Shown: positions 17,942 to 25,210 of the stretch, piece after piece | Layout of the letters: each line of letters opens with the position of its first letter | How positions within the stretch are numbered: the stretch's first letter is position 1 | Source: Verrucomicrobiota bacterium | Lineage (GTDB): Bacteria > Verrucomicrobiota > Verrucomicrobiia > Opitutales > Opitutaceae | DNA: 64,000 bases | Direction of reading: 5' to 3' | Assembly (NCBI GenBank): GCA_028293545.1 | Contig: JAQGOP010000050.1 | Span: forward strand, 1 to 64,000 | The notes under the pieces: model-generated | The model's database searches: none | What the model saw: the letters and a program-made list of their open reading frames with translations, nothing else | Told to the model about the DNA's origin: nothing | Translations under genes and position numbers: made by a program

Positions 17942-18769
17942 CTAGGCGGCCTTGGCGCGTTTCCTGGATTTTTTCACGCCTTTGGTTTTGGGGCCGCTGA
18001 CATCGCGCAGGCTCTGCTGGAGGACGGCGGCCAGGTCGATGACGTTCGTCGTCCGTTTCGGGCCTTCCTCCTTCGTCGGCAACTCCTTGCCGCCGCTCTT
18101 AACCTTGCGGTCGATCAGTTTCATGAGGGCCGAGCGGTAGTCGTCGGTGTAGCGCCGCGGATCCCAGTCCTCGGTCATCTGGTCGACCAGGGTCCGCGCC
18201 ATCGTGATCTCGCGTGTGCCGAGTTTTTTCTCGGTGGGAACGCTGATCGCAGAAGTGGGGACGAGCTCGTCGGCAAACCGCATCAGCTCGAGCACGAGCA
18301 GGTCGCCGTTCGCCTTGACCGCCGCCAGGTGCTGCCGGGTGCGGATGATGACTTTGGAAATGCCGGCCTTGTTGGTTTCCGCCAGCACGCGGCGCAGCAG
18401 GTCATACGCGCCGGCGCCGCCCTTCTGCGGTTCAAGGTAGTAGGGGCGATGGAAGTAAACCGGGTTGATTTCGGCGAGGTCGACGAAGTCCACGATGTCG
18501 ATCGTGTCGGTCGCCTCGAGGTCGACCCGCTTGAAGTCGTCGTCCTTCAAGACCACGAATTTACCTTTCTCATATTCGTAGCCTTTGACGATCTGCTCCC
18601 ACGGCACCTCCTTGCCGTCGATCTCGGCGACGCGCTTGTAGTTGACCGGGCTCAGGTCGCTTTGGCGGAGCAGGCGAAACTTGAGCTCCTCGGTGCGGCT
18701 GGCGTTCTGCAACGCAACGGGGATGCTGACGAGGCCAAAGGTGATGGATCCTTTCCAGATGGCGCGCAT
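17942..18769 (-). CDS. ku: Ku protein, non-homologous end joining
   Basis: 275 aa, starting MRAIWKGSITFGLVSIPVAL, the characteristic Ku opening strand. The core includes VPWEQIVKGYEYEKGKFVVL, FVDLAEINPVYFHRPYYLEP and MRFADELVP. The C terminus is Lys-rich (RKRAK), as is usual for DNA-sliding and ligase-recruiting tails. Ku forms a ring homodimer on DNA ends and recruits LigD. The gene is seven bases downstream of the DUF72 gene and precedes ligD, so it belongs to the operon that runs from 21371 to 16406. Confidence 0.92.
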   Translation of the reverse strand: MRAIWKGSITFGLVSIPVALQNASRTEELKFRLLRQSDLSPVNYKRVAEIDGKEVPWEQIVKGYEYEKGKFVVLKDDDFKRVDLEATDTIDIVDFVDLAEINPVYFHRPYYLEPQKGGAGAYDLLRRVLAETNKAGISKVIIRTRQHLAAVKANGDLLVLELMRFADELVPTSAISVPTEKKLGTREITMARTLVDQMTEDWDPRRYTDDYRSALMKLIDRKVKSGGKELPTKEEGPKRTTNVIDLAAVLQQSLRDVSGPKTKGVKKSRKRAKAA

Positions 18770-18776
18770 GGGAAAT

Positions 18777-19823
18777 TCATGGACTGCGCATTGCTGCGTT
18801 GGTTCGACCCCGGGCCGGTGATTTTCTCGGTTTGGCCTTCGCGGGCTTCGACTTGGACAACCCGGCCCGCCCCTGGCGGGCCGAGGGATATGACGGCCAG
18901 ATCGTGCGCGGCTTTTCCTTGATCGACTCGATCGGCGGGGCCTCCCCCGGCATCGGCCCCAGCCCGAGGCGGTGCGCGAGGTTCATCGCGTCGTAGGGCG
19001 CGCGGGTTTTTACGTCATTATCGAAGTACGCATAGACATCCCGTCCGGCGGGCGCGGCTTCCATGGGCCGCGCCGCCAGTCTTGCGCCGCGAGGATTGGA
19101 CCCCTTGCGCCACGCGCGGATTTTGCGCGCCCATTCCGCGAGGGCGTCTTCGGTATAACCGCTGACGTAGAGTTCTGAATCGCCGTGGAGCCGGATGTAA
19201 ATGAAGTCCGCGGTGACGTCCTCCATGAACGGCCATTTTCCCGCGGTATCCGCGATCACGAGGGCGATGTCGTGTTCGCGGAGGAGCTCGACGAAGGCCG
19301 GGTCCTTGAAGGTTTCGTGCCGGACTTCCAAGGCGTGCCGCAGGGGCTGCGGGACGACTTCACCCAGCCACGGGAATCGGACCTTTTCGTTGTGCTGTTT
19401 CGCCATCGCCATGGCGGCGCGAGTGTCGCGCGGGAGCAGGCGAAAAAACTCCGACAGTTGCGCCGCGTTGAAGCGCAGGCTGGGCGGGATCTGCCACAGG
19501 ATCGGGCCGAGCTTGGGCCCGAGGCGCAGCACGCCGGACGCGAAAAAATTAGCCAGCGGGATCGCGGAATTCTTGAGCCGGAGGATATGGGTGATGAAGC
19601 GCGGACCCTTGACCGCAAAGAGGAAATCCCCGGGCGTGCGTTCGAACCACGAGCCGAAGCTCGAGGCGCGCTGGAGTGAATAGAAAGTCCCGTTGATCTC
19701 GATCGAACGCACCTGGCGCGACGCGTAATCGAGTTCGGCCCGTTGCGGCAGGTCAGCCGGGAAAAACGTTTTCCGCCATGGTGAATAGGTCCAGCCGGAG
19801 ATTCCGATGCGGACGTCGCTCAT
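18777..19823 (-). CDS. DUF72 family TIM-barrel protein
   Basis: 348 aa, opening RIGISGWTYSPWRKTFFPAD, the signature of DUF72, followed by SIEINGTFYSLQRASSFGSW, FAVKGPRFITHILRLKN, and AYFDNDVKTRAPYDAMNLAH near the end. The family is a TIM barrel of unknown activity that is often found near DNA repair or stress genes. Here it sits between a Rieske flavoprotein and Ku within one operon, which supports co-expression with end-joining proteins. A Lys/Pro/Arg-rich tail follows the barrel. Confidence 0.85.
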   Translation of the reverse strand: MSDVRIGISGWTYSPWRKTFFPADLPQRAELDYASRQVRSIEINGTFYSLQRASSFGSWFERTPGDFLFAVKGPRFITHILRLKNSAIPLANFFASGVLRLGPKLGPILWQIPPSLRFNAAQLSEFFRLLPRDTRAAMAMAKQHNEKVRFPWLGEVVPQPLRHALEVRHETFKDPAFVELLREHDIALVIADTAGKWPFMEDVTADFIYIRLHGDSELYVSGYTEDALAEWARKIRAWRKGSNPRGARLAARPMEAAPAGRDVYAYFDNDVKTRAPYDAMNLAHRLGLGPMPGEAPPIESIKEKPRTIWPSYPSARQGRAGLSKSKPAKAKPRKSPARGRTNAAMRSP

Positions 19824-19832
19824 GGGAAATGA

Positions 19833-21371
19833 TCAAAGGCCGGATTTCTTTTCGCCCGCGGCATTCAGTTTTTCGAGGGGCTCTTCGGCGGGCCCAGAAA
19901 TGACTTCGCCCGTCGGCTTGAAGCGCGAGCCATGGCACGGGCAATCCCAGGTTCGCTCCGCATTGTTCCAAGCCACGATGCACTGGAGATGGGTGCAGAC
20001 CGGTGAGCACAGGGAAACGTTTCCCTTGTCGTCGCGGTAGGCGGCGACCTTTTTCCCCGCCAGGTTGAGGATGCGGCCCTCGCCGGGCTGGACAAGGTCC
20101 GGCGATTTTCCCTCGGCCTTCGCGAGCCAGTCCCGGACCATATAATAGGGATAGTCCTTGTTCTCGGCGACGTAGCTCCAAGTGCCACCGAGCAATTTTT
20201 TGCGGTGAACGTCGAAGAGATCCTGCCAGGGATTTTTCCGCTGCGTCATCGCGTCGACCGCCATCATCGCGCCCAGCGTCCCGAAGGTCATGCCATTGCC
20301 GGAGAAGCCGGTGGCAACGAATTGCCTCGGGGCGGTTTCGCCGATGAAGGGAAGGCCGTCGTTGGTTTCGATGACCTGTCCCGACCACCGATGATCGATC
20401 TGCGCGTGCGGCACGAGCGACAGGAATTTCTGCTCGAGCCGCGCATAGGACGCGAGCGTGTCGGTTTCCTGGCCGGTCTTGTGGTCCTCGCCGCCAAAGA
20501 TCGCGTAGTCGTAGCCGCGGTGCCGTTCGACGCGGAGATAGGAATAGGGATCGCCGGTGTCCCACCACGCCGCCACCGGAAGGCTCCCGGTGGGCAGCCG
20601 CGCGCCGAGCGCATAGCTGGTGTACAGGAAAAGCTTGGTTTGGAAAAGCAGCGCAGGCGCGAGGCCGGTGTTGCCGGTGAGCGGGGTGTGCGTCGCAAGG
20701 AAGAGATAACCGCCGCGAATCCGGTGCTCGCCCACTTTGACCGCGAGCGGGCGTTCGAGGACTTCGTCGACTGTCGAATTCTCGAACACGTGGCTCCCTC
20801 GGCCCGGGATTTTGCGGAGGAGGGCCGAAAGATATTTCCGGGGGTGAAAGATCGCCTGGTGCGCGAATTTTATTCCCGGGGTTTTGAAACCCGGCACCGC
20901 GTTGTCCCACTCCGCGACGATTCCAAGTTCGGAGGCGACGGCCAGTTCGGCCGGGAGGTCGCTCACGGGTTTGGCGGGATCTTCGCCGGCCGGGGCGTGG
21001 AGGTAACCGGGCACCCAGGAGAAATCGCAGGAGATATCCTCGGCGCGGATGTTCTTCACGATCTGATCGATGGCGGCTCCGCCCGCGTCCCAGACGGCGC
21101 GAGCGGCTTCGGCGCCAAAACGTTTCTTCAAATCGTGCAGCCGATCGTCGGTGACCGAGGTGAGATGCGCGGTGGTATGGGCGGTGTCGATGCGAGCGCA
21201 CCGCTCCCGGTCCACCAGCGCCACGGTGAAGCCGGCTTGCTTGAAGAGGTAGGCGGCGGTGATCCCGGTGATCCCCGCGCCCACGACCACGACGTCGACG
21301 GTGACATCCTCCGTGGGCGGTCCGAACTGTGGCAGCGAAGCGGAGTCGATCCAATAAGGCGTCGTGTTCAT
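19833..21371 (-). CDS. FAD-dependent oxidoreductase with C-terminal Rieske [2Fe-2S] domain
   Basis: 512 aa from the ATG at 21371. The DAO-type FAD fold begins VDVVVVGAGITGITAAYLFK. The C-terminal 80 residues are a Rieske domain with CTHLQC and CPCHGSRF as cluster ligands (C-x-H and C-x-x-H). The same two-domain architecture occurs in bacterial glycine-oxidase-like proteins of unknown substrate that are stress-associated. It is the first gene of the minus-strand operon leading to DUF72, Ku and LigD; the next gene follows after nine bases. Translations starting further upstream lack homology. Confidence 0.87.
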   Translation of the reverse strand: MNTTPYWIDSASLPQFGPPTEDVTVDVVVVGAGITGITAAYLFKQAGFTVALVDRERCARIDTAHTTAHLTSVTDDRLHDLKKRFGAEAARAVWDAGGAAIDQIVKNIRAEDISCDFSWVPGYLHAPAGEDPAKPVSDLPAELAVASELGIVAEWDNAVPGFKTPGIKFAHQAIFHPRKYLSALLRKIPGRGSHVFENSTVDEVLERPLAVKVGEHRIRGGYLFLATHTPLTGNTGLAPALLFQTKLFLYTSYALGARLPTGSLPVAAWWDTGDPYSYLRVERHRGYDYAIFGGEDHKTGQETDTLASYARLEQKFLSLVPHAQIDHRWSGQVIETNDGLPFIGETAPRQFVATGFSGNGMTFGTLGAMMAVDAMTQRKNPWQDLFDVHRKKLLGGTWSYVAENKDYPYYMVRDWLAKAEGKSPDLVQPGEGRILNLAGKKVAAYRDDKGNVSLCSPVCTHLQCIVAWNNAERTWDCPCHGSRFKPTGEVISGPAEEPLEKLNAAGEKKSGL

Positions 21372-21430
21372 CAGGTGGCGCTGAATGGACCCGCCGCGAG
21401 CGCCGTGGTTCAAAGCGCGCGAGTTCACAC

Positions 21431-21459
21431 AAAAAATCCCCCAGCCTGCGCCGGGGGAT
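21431..21459 (-). terminator. Intrinsic terminator of the serine-rich protein gene
   Basis: Read on the minus strand: ATCCCCC, a ten-base loop, GGGGGAT, then TTTTTGTG. The stem lies at 21436-21459 and the T run at 21431-21435 plus one. It is 65 bases behind the stop of the serine-rich gene. Confidence 0.75.
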
Positions 21460-21524
21460 AGTTCTGCCCGCACCAATCCACTTCTAAATCAGGACGGACA
21501 AAAACAGGGGAGCCAGGCGGCCGG

Positions 21525-21791
21525 TCAGTCCAAGGCCGAGTTTCCCGATGAATTGGCGTCGTCCCACGAACCGGAACTGCTGCTGGCGCCGCGATCACTG
21601 GAGCCGCGGCTGGATGACGAGGAGCCCGAGCTACGGTTGCCCGAGGCGGAGCGGCTGCTGCCGCCACTCTTGCTGCTGGCCGAACGCGCGGAGCCCGAGC
21701 GTCCCGCGCTGGATTGACTGGAGCCGGATCGGCCGCGGCGGCTCGACTGGCCGCTGCTGGAATTTTTACTGGAGCGTTTCATTTGAGCCAT
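21525..21791 (-). CDS. Small serine/arginine/glycine-rich low-complexity protein
   Basis: 88 aa, of which 39 are serine; the rest is mostly Arg, Gly and Ala, e.g. SSSGQSSRRGRSGSSQSS. Only the middle-to-end contains acidic residues (SWDDANSSGNSALD). No fold or homologue is recognised and it should be intrinsically disordered. Support for a real gene: a Shine-Dalgarno AAGGA twelve bases before the ATG at 21791 and an intrinsic terminator at 21431-21459 in the same direction. A second possible start is the Met at residue 4. The composition recalls RS-type or DNA/RNA-binding disordered proteins, but this is only a compositional resemblance. Confidence 0.6.
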   Translation of the reverse strand: MAQMKRSSKNSSSGQSSRRGRSGSSQSSAGRSGSARSASSKSGGSSRSASGNRSSGSSSSSRGSSDRGASSSSGSWDDANSSGNSALD

Positions 21792-22231
21792 GATGTTTTA
21801 TTATCCTTTTCCCGAAGTGTTTTGAGCGAAGGGCCGAAGGCGGGCGGGATTTTCGGGGGTGATCCCAAGCCACGTTGATTTCGGTCAGGTGATTGCTGCG
21901 GTCACCTTAGCGTCAGGATATGCTCCGCGCCATCGGGTCGGTCGCCACACCAGACACCGGCTAATTTCCCTATCGGTATTACGGGGCACTCGCGCGAGGT
22001 TTTGTAACCGCGAATGGACGCGAATAAACCCGGATCCGCACGAGCATGAACCAATCTTCGCGAGTAGACCGCGACGTCGTGCAAAATTTCCTGACGCTGT
22101 GAAGAGGAATGCCTGCGCGCTCATGAATGCGCTCAAATCACCTTCGCAGCCGCGGCAGCTTTGCGCTTTTTTTCGACTACTCCTCCAGGAAATTGCGCAC
22201 TACGTGGGCGGGTGTCGGTCCAAGCTTTACC
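21792..22231. other. 440-bp intergenic region with one dispersed repeat
   Basis: Contains the upstream region of the serine-rich gene and, at 22004-22031, a copy of the GTAACCGCGAATGGACGCG repeat. Near 21965 the sequence CCTATCGGTATTACGG resembles, without matching, the palindrome at 6256. Short reading frames here translate the repeat and are not supported as genes. Confidence 0.5.
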
Positions 22232-22474
22232 ATGAACGAAAATTCATCTGCTGCGGCACCGGGCAATCCCTCGAATGCGGGGAAGAAACAATCGACGGGT
22301 CAACCCTCTGACCGTCGCGAACCGCAAGGCGCGCCGTCGGAAAACCAGCCCGCGACCCGTTCGCCTGATCCGGCGGACGCGCCGGTGCGTGATCCACGCC
22401 AGCCGGCTCGTCCGGGCACTCCGAGTGAGACGAAGATCGTAAATTTGCAGGGAGGCGTAAACCCGGGGGCGTGA
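22232..22474 (+). CDS. Hypothetical small Pro/Ala/Ser-rich protein
   Basis: 80 aa from ATG 22232 (MNENSSAAAPGNPSNAGKKQ), rich in Pro, Ala, Ser and charged residues, with RSPDPADAPVRDPRQPARPG in the second half. The C terminus ETKIVNLQGGVNPGA is less biased. No family is recognised and no strong ribosome binding site precedes the start. It lies between the serine-rich gene and the DUF4142 lipoprotein gene. A chance open frame cannot be excluded. Confidence 0.4.
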   Translation: MNENSSAAAPGNPSNAGKKQSTGQPSDRREPQGAPSENQPATRSPDPADAPVRDPRQPARPGTPSETKIVNLQGGVNPGA

Positions 22475-22549
22475 GCGGGAATTCTCCGGTGCTTTGCTGC
22501 CGCAACGGCCCCGATTGGTGGCGTTGCGCGCATGGGCTAGAGTGAAGGC

Positions 22550-23260
22550 ATGGAATCCAGGCTGACTTTTTCCCGCTTGGTGGCTGGCCGCGCTTTGGCC
22601 GCGATTTTTTGCCTCGGAGGGATGGCGGCGTGTAATCATGGCAACCCGACGCCTACGACCGCGGCGAGCCACCGCTCCGGCATGAGCACCGATACGACCG
22701 CCGGCATGAACGGCGGCGCGGCCAAGGACAACCTGGCGCGTGCCGACATGGAGACCGCAGGTCGCTCGGACAGCGCGTTGGCGAGCGATCACAGCGACCC
22801 GAATGCACCCGGCATGAATCGCGATGAACACCGTTTCTGGAGGGAGGCGAAAATGGCGAGCCATCGGGAGATTGCATACTCCGAACTCGCTGTCACCCAG
22901 GCGAGCGATCCACGGATTCGGACGTTTGCCCAGCAGGTCTTGGACGATCATCGCAGGATGGCCGAGGACGCGCGCGGGATGAAAGGCGTCGCGGCGGACG
23001 ACACGGCTTGGTCCAAGAGCGACTGGATCAAGCAGGACCGCGGCTATGAACGCCTATCGGCGAAAACCGGGACTGATTTTGATCGCGCTTACCTGGACAT
23101 GATCATCGACGAACGTCGGGACGCCGTCGCGATGTACGAGAAAGCCGCGAAGGATCGCGAGGCAGCGGACAGGGTTGTCCAAGGCTTCGCCGGCAACCAC
23201 CTCGCGGTCATGCGCCAGCACCTCGAACAGGCGAAGACGCTCCGCAAGAACCTCGGTTGA
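22550..23260 (+). CDS. DUF4142 lipoprotein
   Basis: 236 aa. The N terminus ends its hydrophobic stretch in CLGGMAACNHG, a plausible lipobox with Cys 27 as lipid site. A hydrophilic linker (Thr/Ser/Gly/Met rich) leads to a DUF4142 domain from about residue 95: FWREAKMASHREIAYSELAV, IRTFAQQVLDDHRRMAEDAR, YLDMIIDERRDAVAMYEKAA, MRQHLEQAKTLRKNL. It is the second DUF4142 gene of the region; the other at 8357 is soluble-exported rather than lipid-anchored. An SD-like GAAGG precedes the ATG. A strong terminator follows. Confidence 0.82.
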   Translation: MESRLTFSRLVAGRALAAIFCLGGMAACNHGNPTPTTAASHRSGMSTDTTAGMNGGAAKDNLARADMETAGRSDSALASDHSDPNAPGMNRDEHRFWREAKMASHREIAYSELAVTQASDPRIRTFAQQVLDDHRRMAEDARGMKGVAADDTAWSKSDWIKQDRGYERLSAKTGTDFDRAYLDMIIDERRDAVAMYEKAAKDREAADRVVQGFAGNHLAVMRQHLEQAKTLRKNLG

Positions 23261-23299
23261 ACCTCTTGATTTGTGACACCAAGAGACGGGTGTCCACGG

Positions 23300-23342
23300 C
23301 TCCTCTCCCCGGTTTTGGGTGACCGGGGGGAGGAGTTTTTTT
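23300..23342 (+). terminator. Strong intrinsic terminator after DUF4142 lipoprotein gene
   Basis: CTCCTCTCCCCGG pairs with CCGGGGGGAGGAG around the loop TTTTGGGTGA and is followed by a seven-base T run (23336-23342). Confidence 0.88.
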
Positions 23343-23367
23343 AACGGCACCGGAGTATCCCCAATTT

Positions 23368-23943
23368 ATGAAAACGAAAAAAACCTCGGAGGCCTCTGCC
23401 TCGGTCCGGAAAATCGCCATCCTCGCCGCGGATGGTTTTGAGCAGGTCGAATTGGACCAGCCGCGCGCGGCGTTGGATCGTGCCGGTTTTGAAACACACA
23501 TTGTCTCGCCCAATTCAAAAACGGTGAAGGGCATGCGGCACGACCAGCAAGGCCTGGCGCGCAGGGTCGACGTCCCACTCAAGGAAGCGCGCGCCGAGGA
23601 TTACGATGCACTGATGCTGCCCGGCGGCCTGATGAATCCCGACGCGCTGCGCCAGGAGCCGCGCGCGGTGAAATTCGTGCAGCGGTTCTGGAAGGCGGGG
23701 AAACCGGTGGCGGCGATTTGCCATGGGCCCCAGCTGCTGATCGAAGCGGACGTGGTGCGCGGGCACCAGATGACGTCGTTTCCTTCCGTGCAGACGGACC
23801 TGCGGAATGCCGGCGCGCGCTGGGTGAACCGCGAGGTTGTGATCGACCGCGGCCTCGTGACGAGTCGCAGCCCGAAGGATATCCCGGCGTTCAACCGCGC
23901 GATGATCAGGGTCTTTCGGGAGGCGAAGATGGGGAAGCGTTAG
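23368..23943 (+). CDS. DJ-1/PfpI family protein (glutamine amidotransferase-like)
   Basis: 191 aa. After a short Lys/Ser arm, RKIAILAADGFEQVELDQPR starts the fold. The nucleophile elbow is AAICHGPQLLIEA with Cys and the following His, and the Glu of the EQVEL segment completes the usual active site. YDALMLPGGLMNPDALRQ is the conserved oxyanion strand. Family members act as chaperones, deglycases or proteases under oxidative and thermal stress, which suits the surrounding genes. It stands alone after a terminator, 25 bases downstream. Confidence 0.87.
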   Translation: MKTKKTSEASASVRKIAILAADGFEQVELDQPRAALDRAGFETHIVSPNSKTVKGMRHDQQGLARRVDVPLKEARAEDYDALMLPGGLMNPDALRQEPRAVKFVQRFWKAGKPVAAICHGPQLLIEADVVRGHQMTSFPSVQTDLRNAGARWVNREVVIDRGLVTSRSPKDIPAFNRAMIRVFREAKMGKR

Positions 23944-23955
23944 CGGGCGGAGCGA

Positions 23956-23977
23956 AGCCGGCAGGATGCCTGCGCTA
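23956..23977. repeat. Variant REP-like repeat overlapping a stop codon
   Basis: The unit ends ATGCCTGCGCTAC, the complement of the GTAGCGCAGG repeat. Its CTA (23975-23977) is the TAG stop of the dioxygenase gene that follows on the minus strand. Confidence 0.6.
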
Positions 23978-25039
23978 CTTTTTTTCCATGTCGTTCGTCG
24001 TTAGATTTCCCATCGCGCCATGGATGTAGCGATGGTTCTTCCGGCGTTCGACGGCATCTTGGGTCGCGGCGCAGGGCGTCCCGAAACGGGGCTGCGCGAA
24101 GGGCAGGTGGGAGTCGCCGCGCGCGAGGATATATGACGCGTTGCTCATCAGGGTGTCCGGGTCAAAGTTTCGCGCGTACGCATCGGGCTCGGTGCCGGCG
24201 CCCCACTGTGTGAACGAGCGGGCGTTGCAGTAGTGGCTCACGAACGAGCGCCGGAAGCGGTCCGTGGTCACGTTTGCCTTGCTGCGGTGGAGAATGTGCC
24301 CGTTGAAAAACACCACGTCGCCTGGCTGCGCCGGCACGAGCAGTTGTGGGTACCGATCCGCGATCGGGCTGAGCTCATTGCGGGCATCGTCGGTATCGCT
24401 CACGTGGTGAACCGGCGTCACGCCCGGCAAATGGCGGTCCCCATACGCGCGGTCGATCCTCGGTGGAAACACTGGCTCGACGTGGCTTCCGGCCGCCATC
24501 CACATCGCGCCGTTGTATTCGTCGCATGCGTCGATCGCGATCCAGGCGGCGCCGAGCGTGTCAGGATGCGTGGGGATATAGTAGGTGTCCTGGTGCCAGC
24601 CCTGGCCCATCGAGCCGGGCGGCTTGAGAAACAGCATGGTCTGCAGGGCGAGCACATCGGGCCCAATCAGCGTTTCCATCACGTCCAGCACCCGCGGGTG
24701 AAGCATGTACCGCTCGTGCAGCGGCAGCTTCCGGTGGAGCATGTGGATTCGCGCGACGAACTGGGCTTTCTCCAAAGGCGTGAGGTCCGCCGCCGGCAAT
24801 GGCAGGCGATCAGCTTCCGGCGTGTCGGGATGCTGCTGCGGCAACCGGCCCGCGATCAGGTCATCGGTGTGTTCGCGGAGTTCCTGGATGTCCGCCGCCG
24901 GGACCAGGCCGCGAATGACGAGGTAACCGTCGCGGCGGTACTGACGATATTCATCGATCGAGACTTTATAAGGCACGCGGGCCGCGGTGGCTGAAGCTTT
25001 GACCGTCGGCTCGGACAGGGTAGCGGACGAAGGGGACAT
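23975..25039 (-). CDS. Phytanoyl-CoA dioxygenase (PhyH) family Fe(II)/2-oxoglutarate oxygenase
   Basis: 354 aa from ATG 25039. The double-stranded beta-helix carries the iron ligands His and Asp in GWHQDTYYIPTHPD and a distal His in FFNGHILHRSKANVT; the Arg in RFRRSFVSHY is placed to bind 2-oxoglutarate. The N-terminal YRRDGYLVIRGLVPAADIQE is typical of PhyH. Substrate unknown. The last residues (NLTTNDMEKK) lie outside the domain, and the stop codon is provided by a dispersed repeat, so the natural C terminus may have been altered. Two further PhyH genes lie at 54486 and 57921. Confidence 0.83.
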   Translation of the reverse strand: MSPSSATLSEPTVKASATAARVPYKVSIDEYRQYRRDGYLVIRGLVPAADIQELREHTDDLIAGRLPQQHPDTPEADRLPLPAADLTPLEKAQFVARIHMLHRKLPLHERYMLHPRVLDVMETLIGPDVLALQTMLFLKPPGSMGQGWHQDTYYIPTHPDTLGAAWIAIDACDEYNGAMWMAAGSHVEPVFPPRIDRAYGDRHLPGVTPVHHVSDTDDARNELSPIADRYPQLLVPAQPGDVVFFNGHILHRSKANVTTDRFRRSFVSHYCNARSFTQWGAGTEPDAYARNFDPDTLMSNASYILARGDSHLPFAQPRFGTPCAATQDAVERRKNHRYIHGAMGNLTTNDMEKK

Positions 25040-25210
25040 GACAGGCCACAGCGTGGGCAAGTCATCAGCCGCGCGTCAACGACCGTCCGCCGCGGCGTGA
25101 GGCGAAGTCGAACCCGTTCGACAGGCTCCAGGTTTCCGACCGCGCGTTGGGCGAAGGCGCTCCACCTAATTTCCTAGCCGCGTCTTGCGGCATCGCGTAT
25201 CAGGCAGTGG

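Noticed and set aside
21885-22136. Small minus-strand frame between serine-rich and Pro-rich genes
   Set aside because: Part of it (GSGFIRVHSRLQN) is a translation of the dispersed TTAACC repeat.
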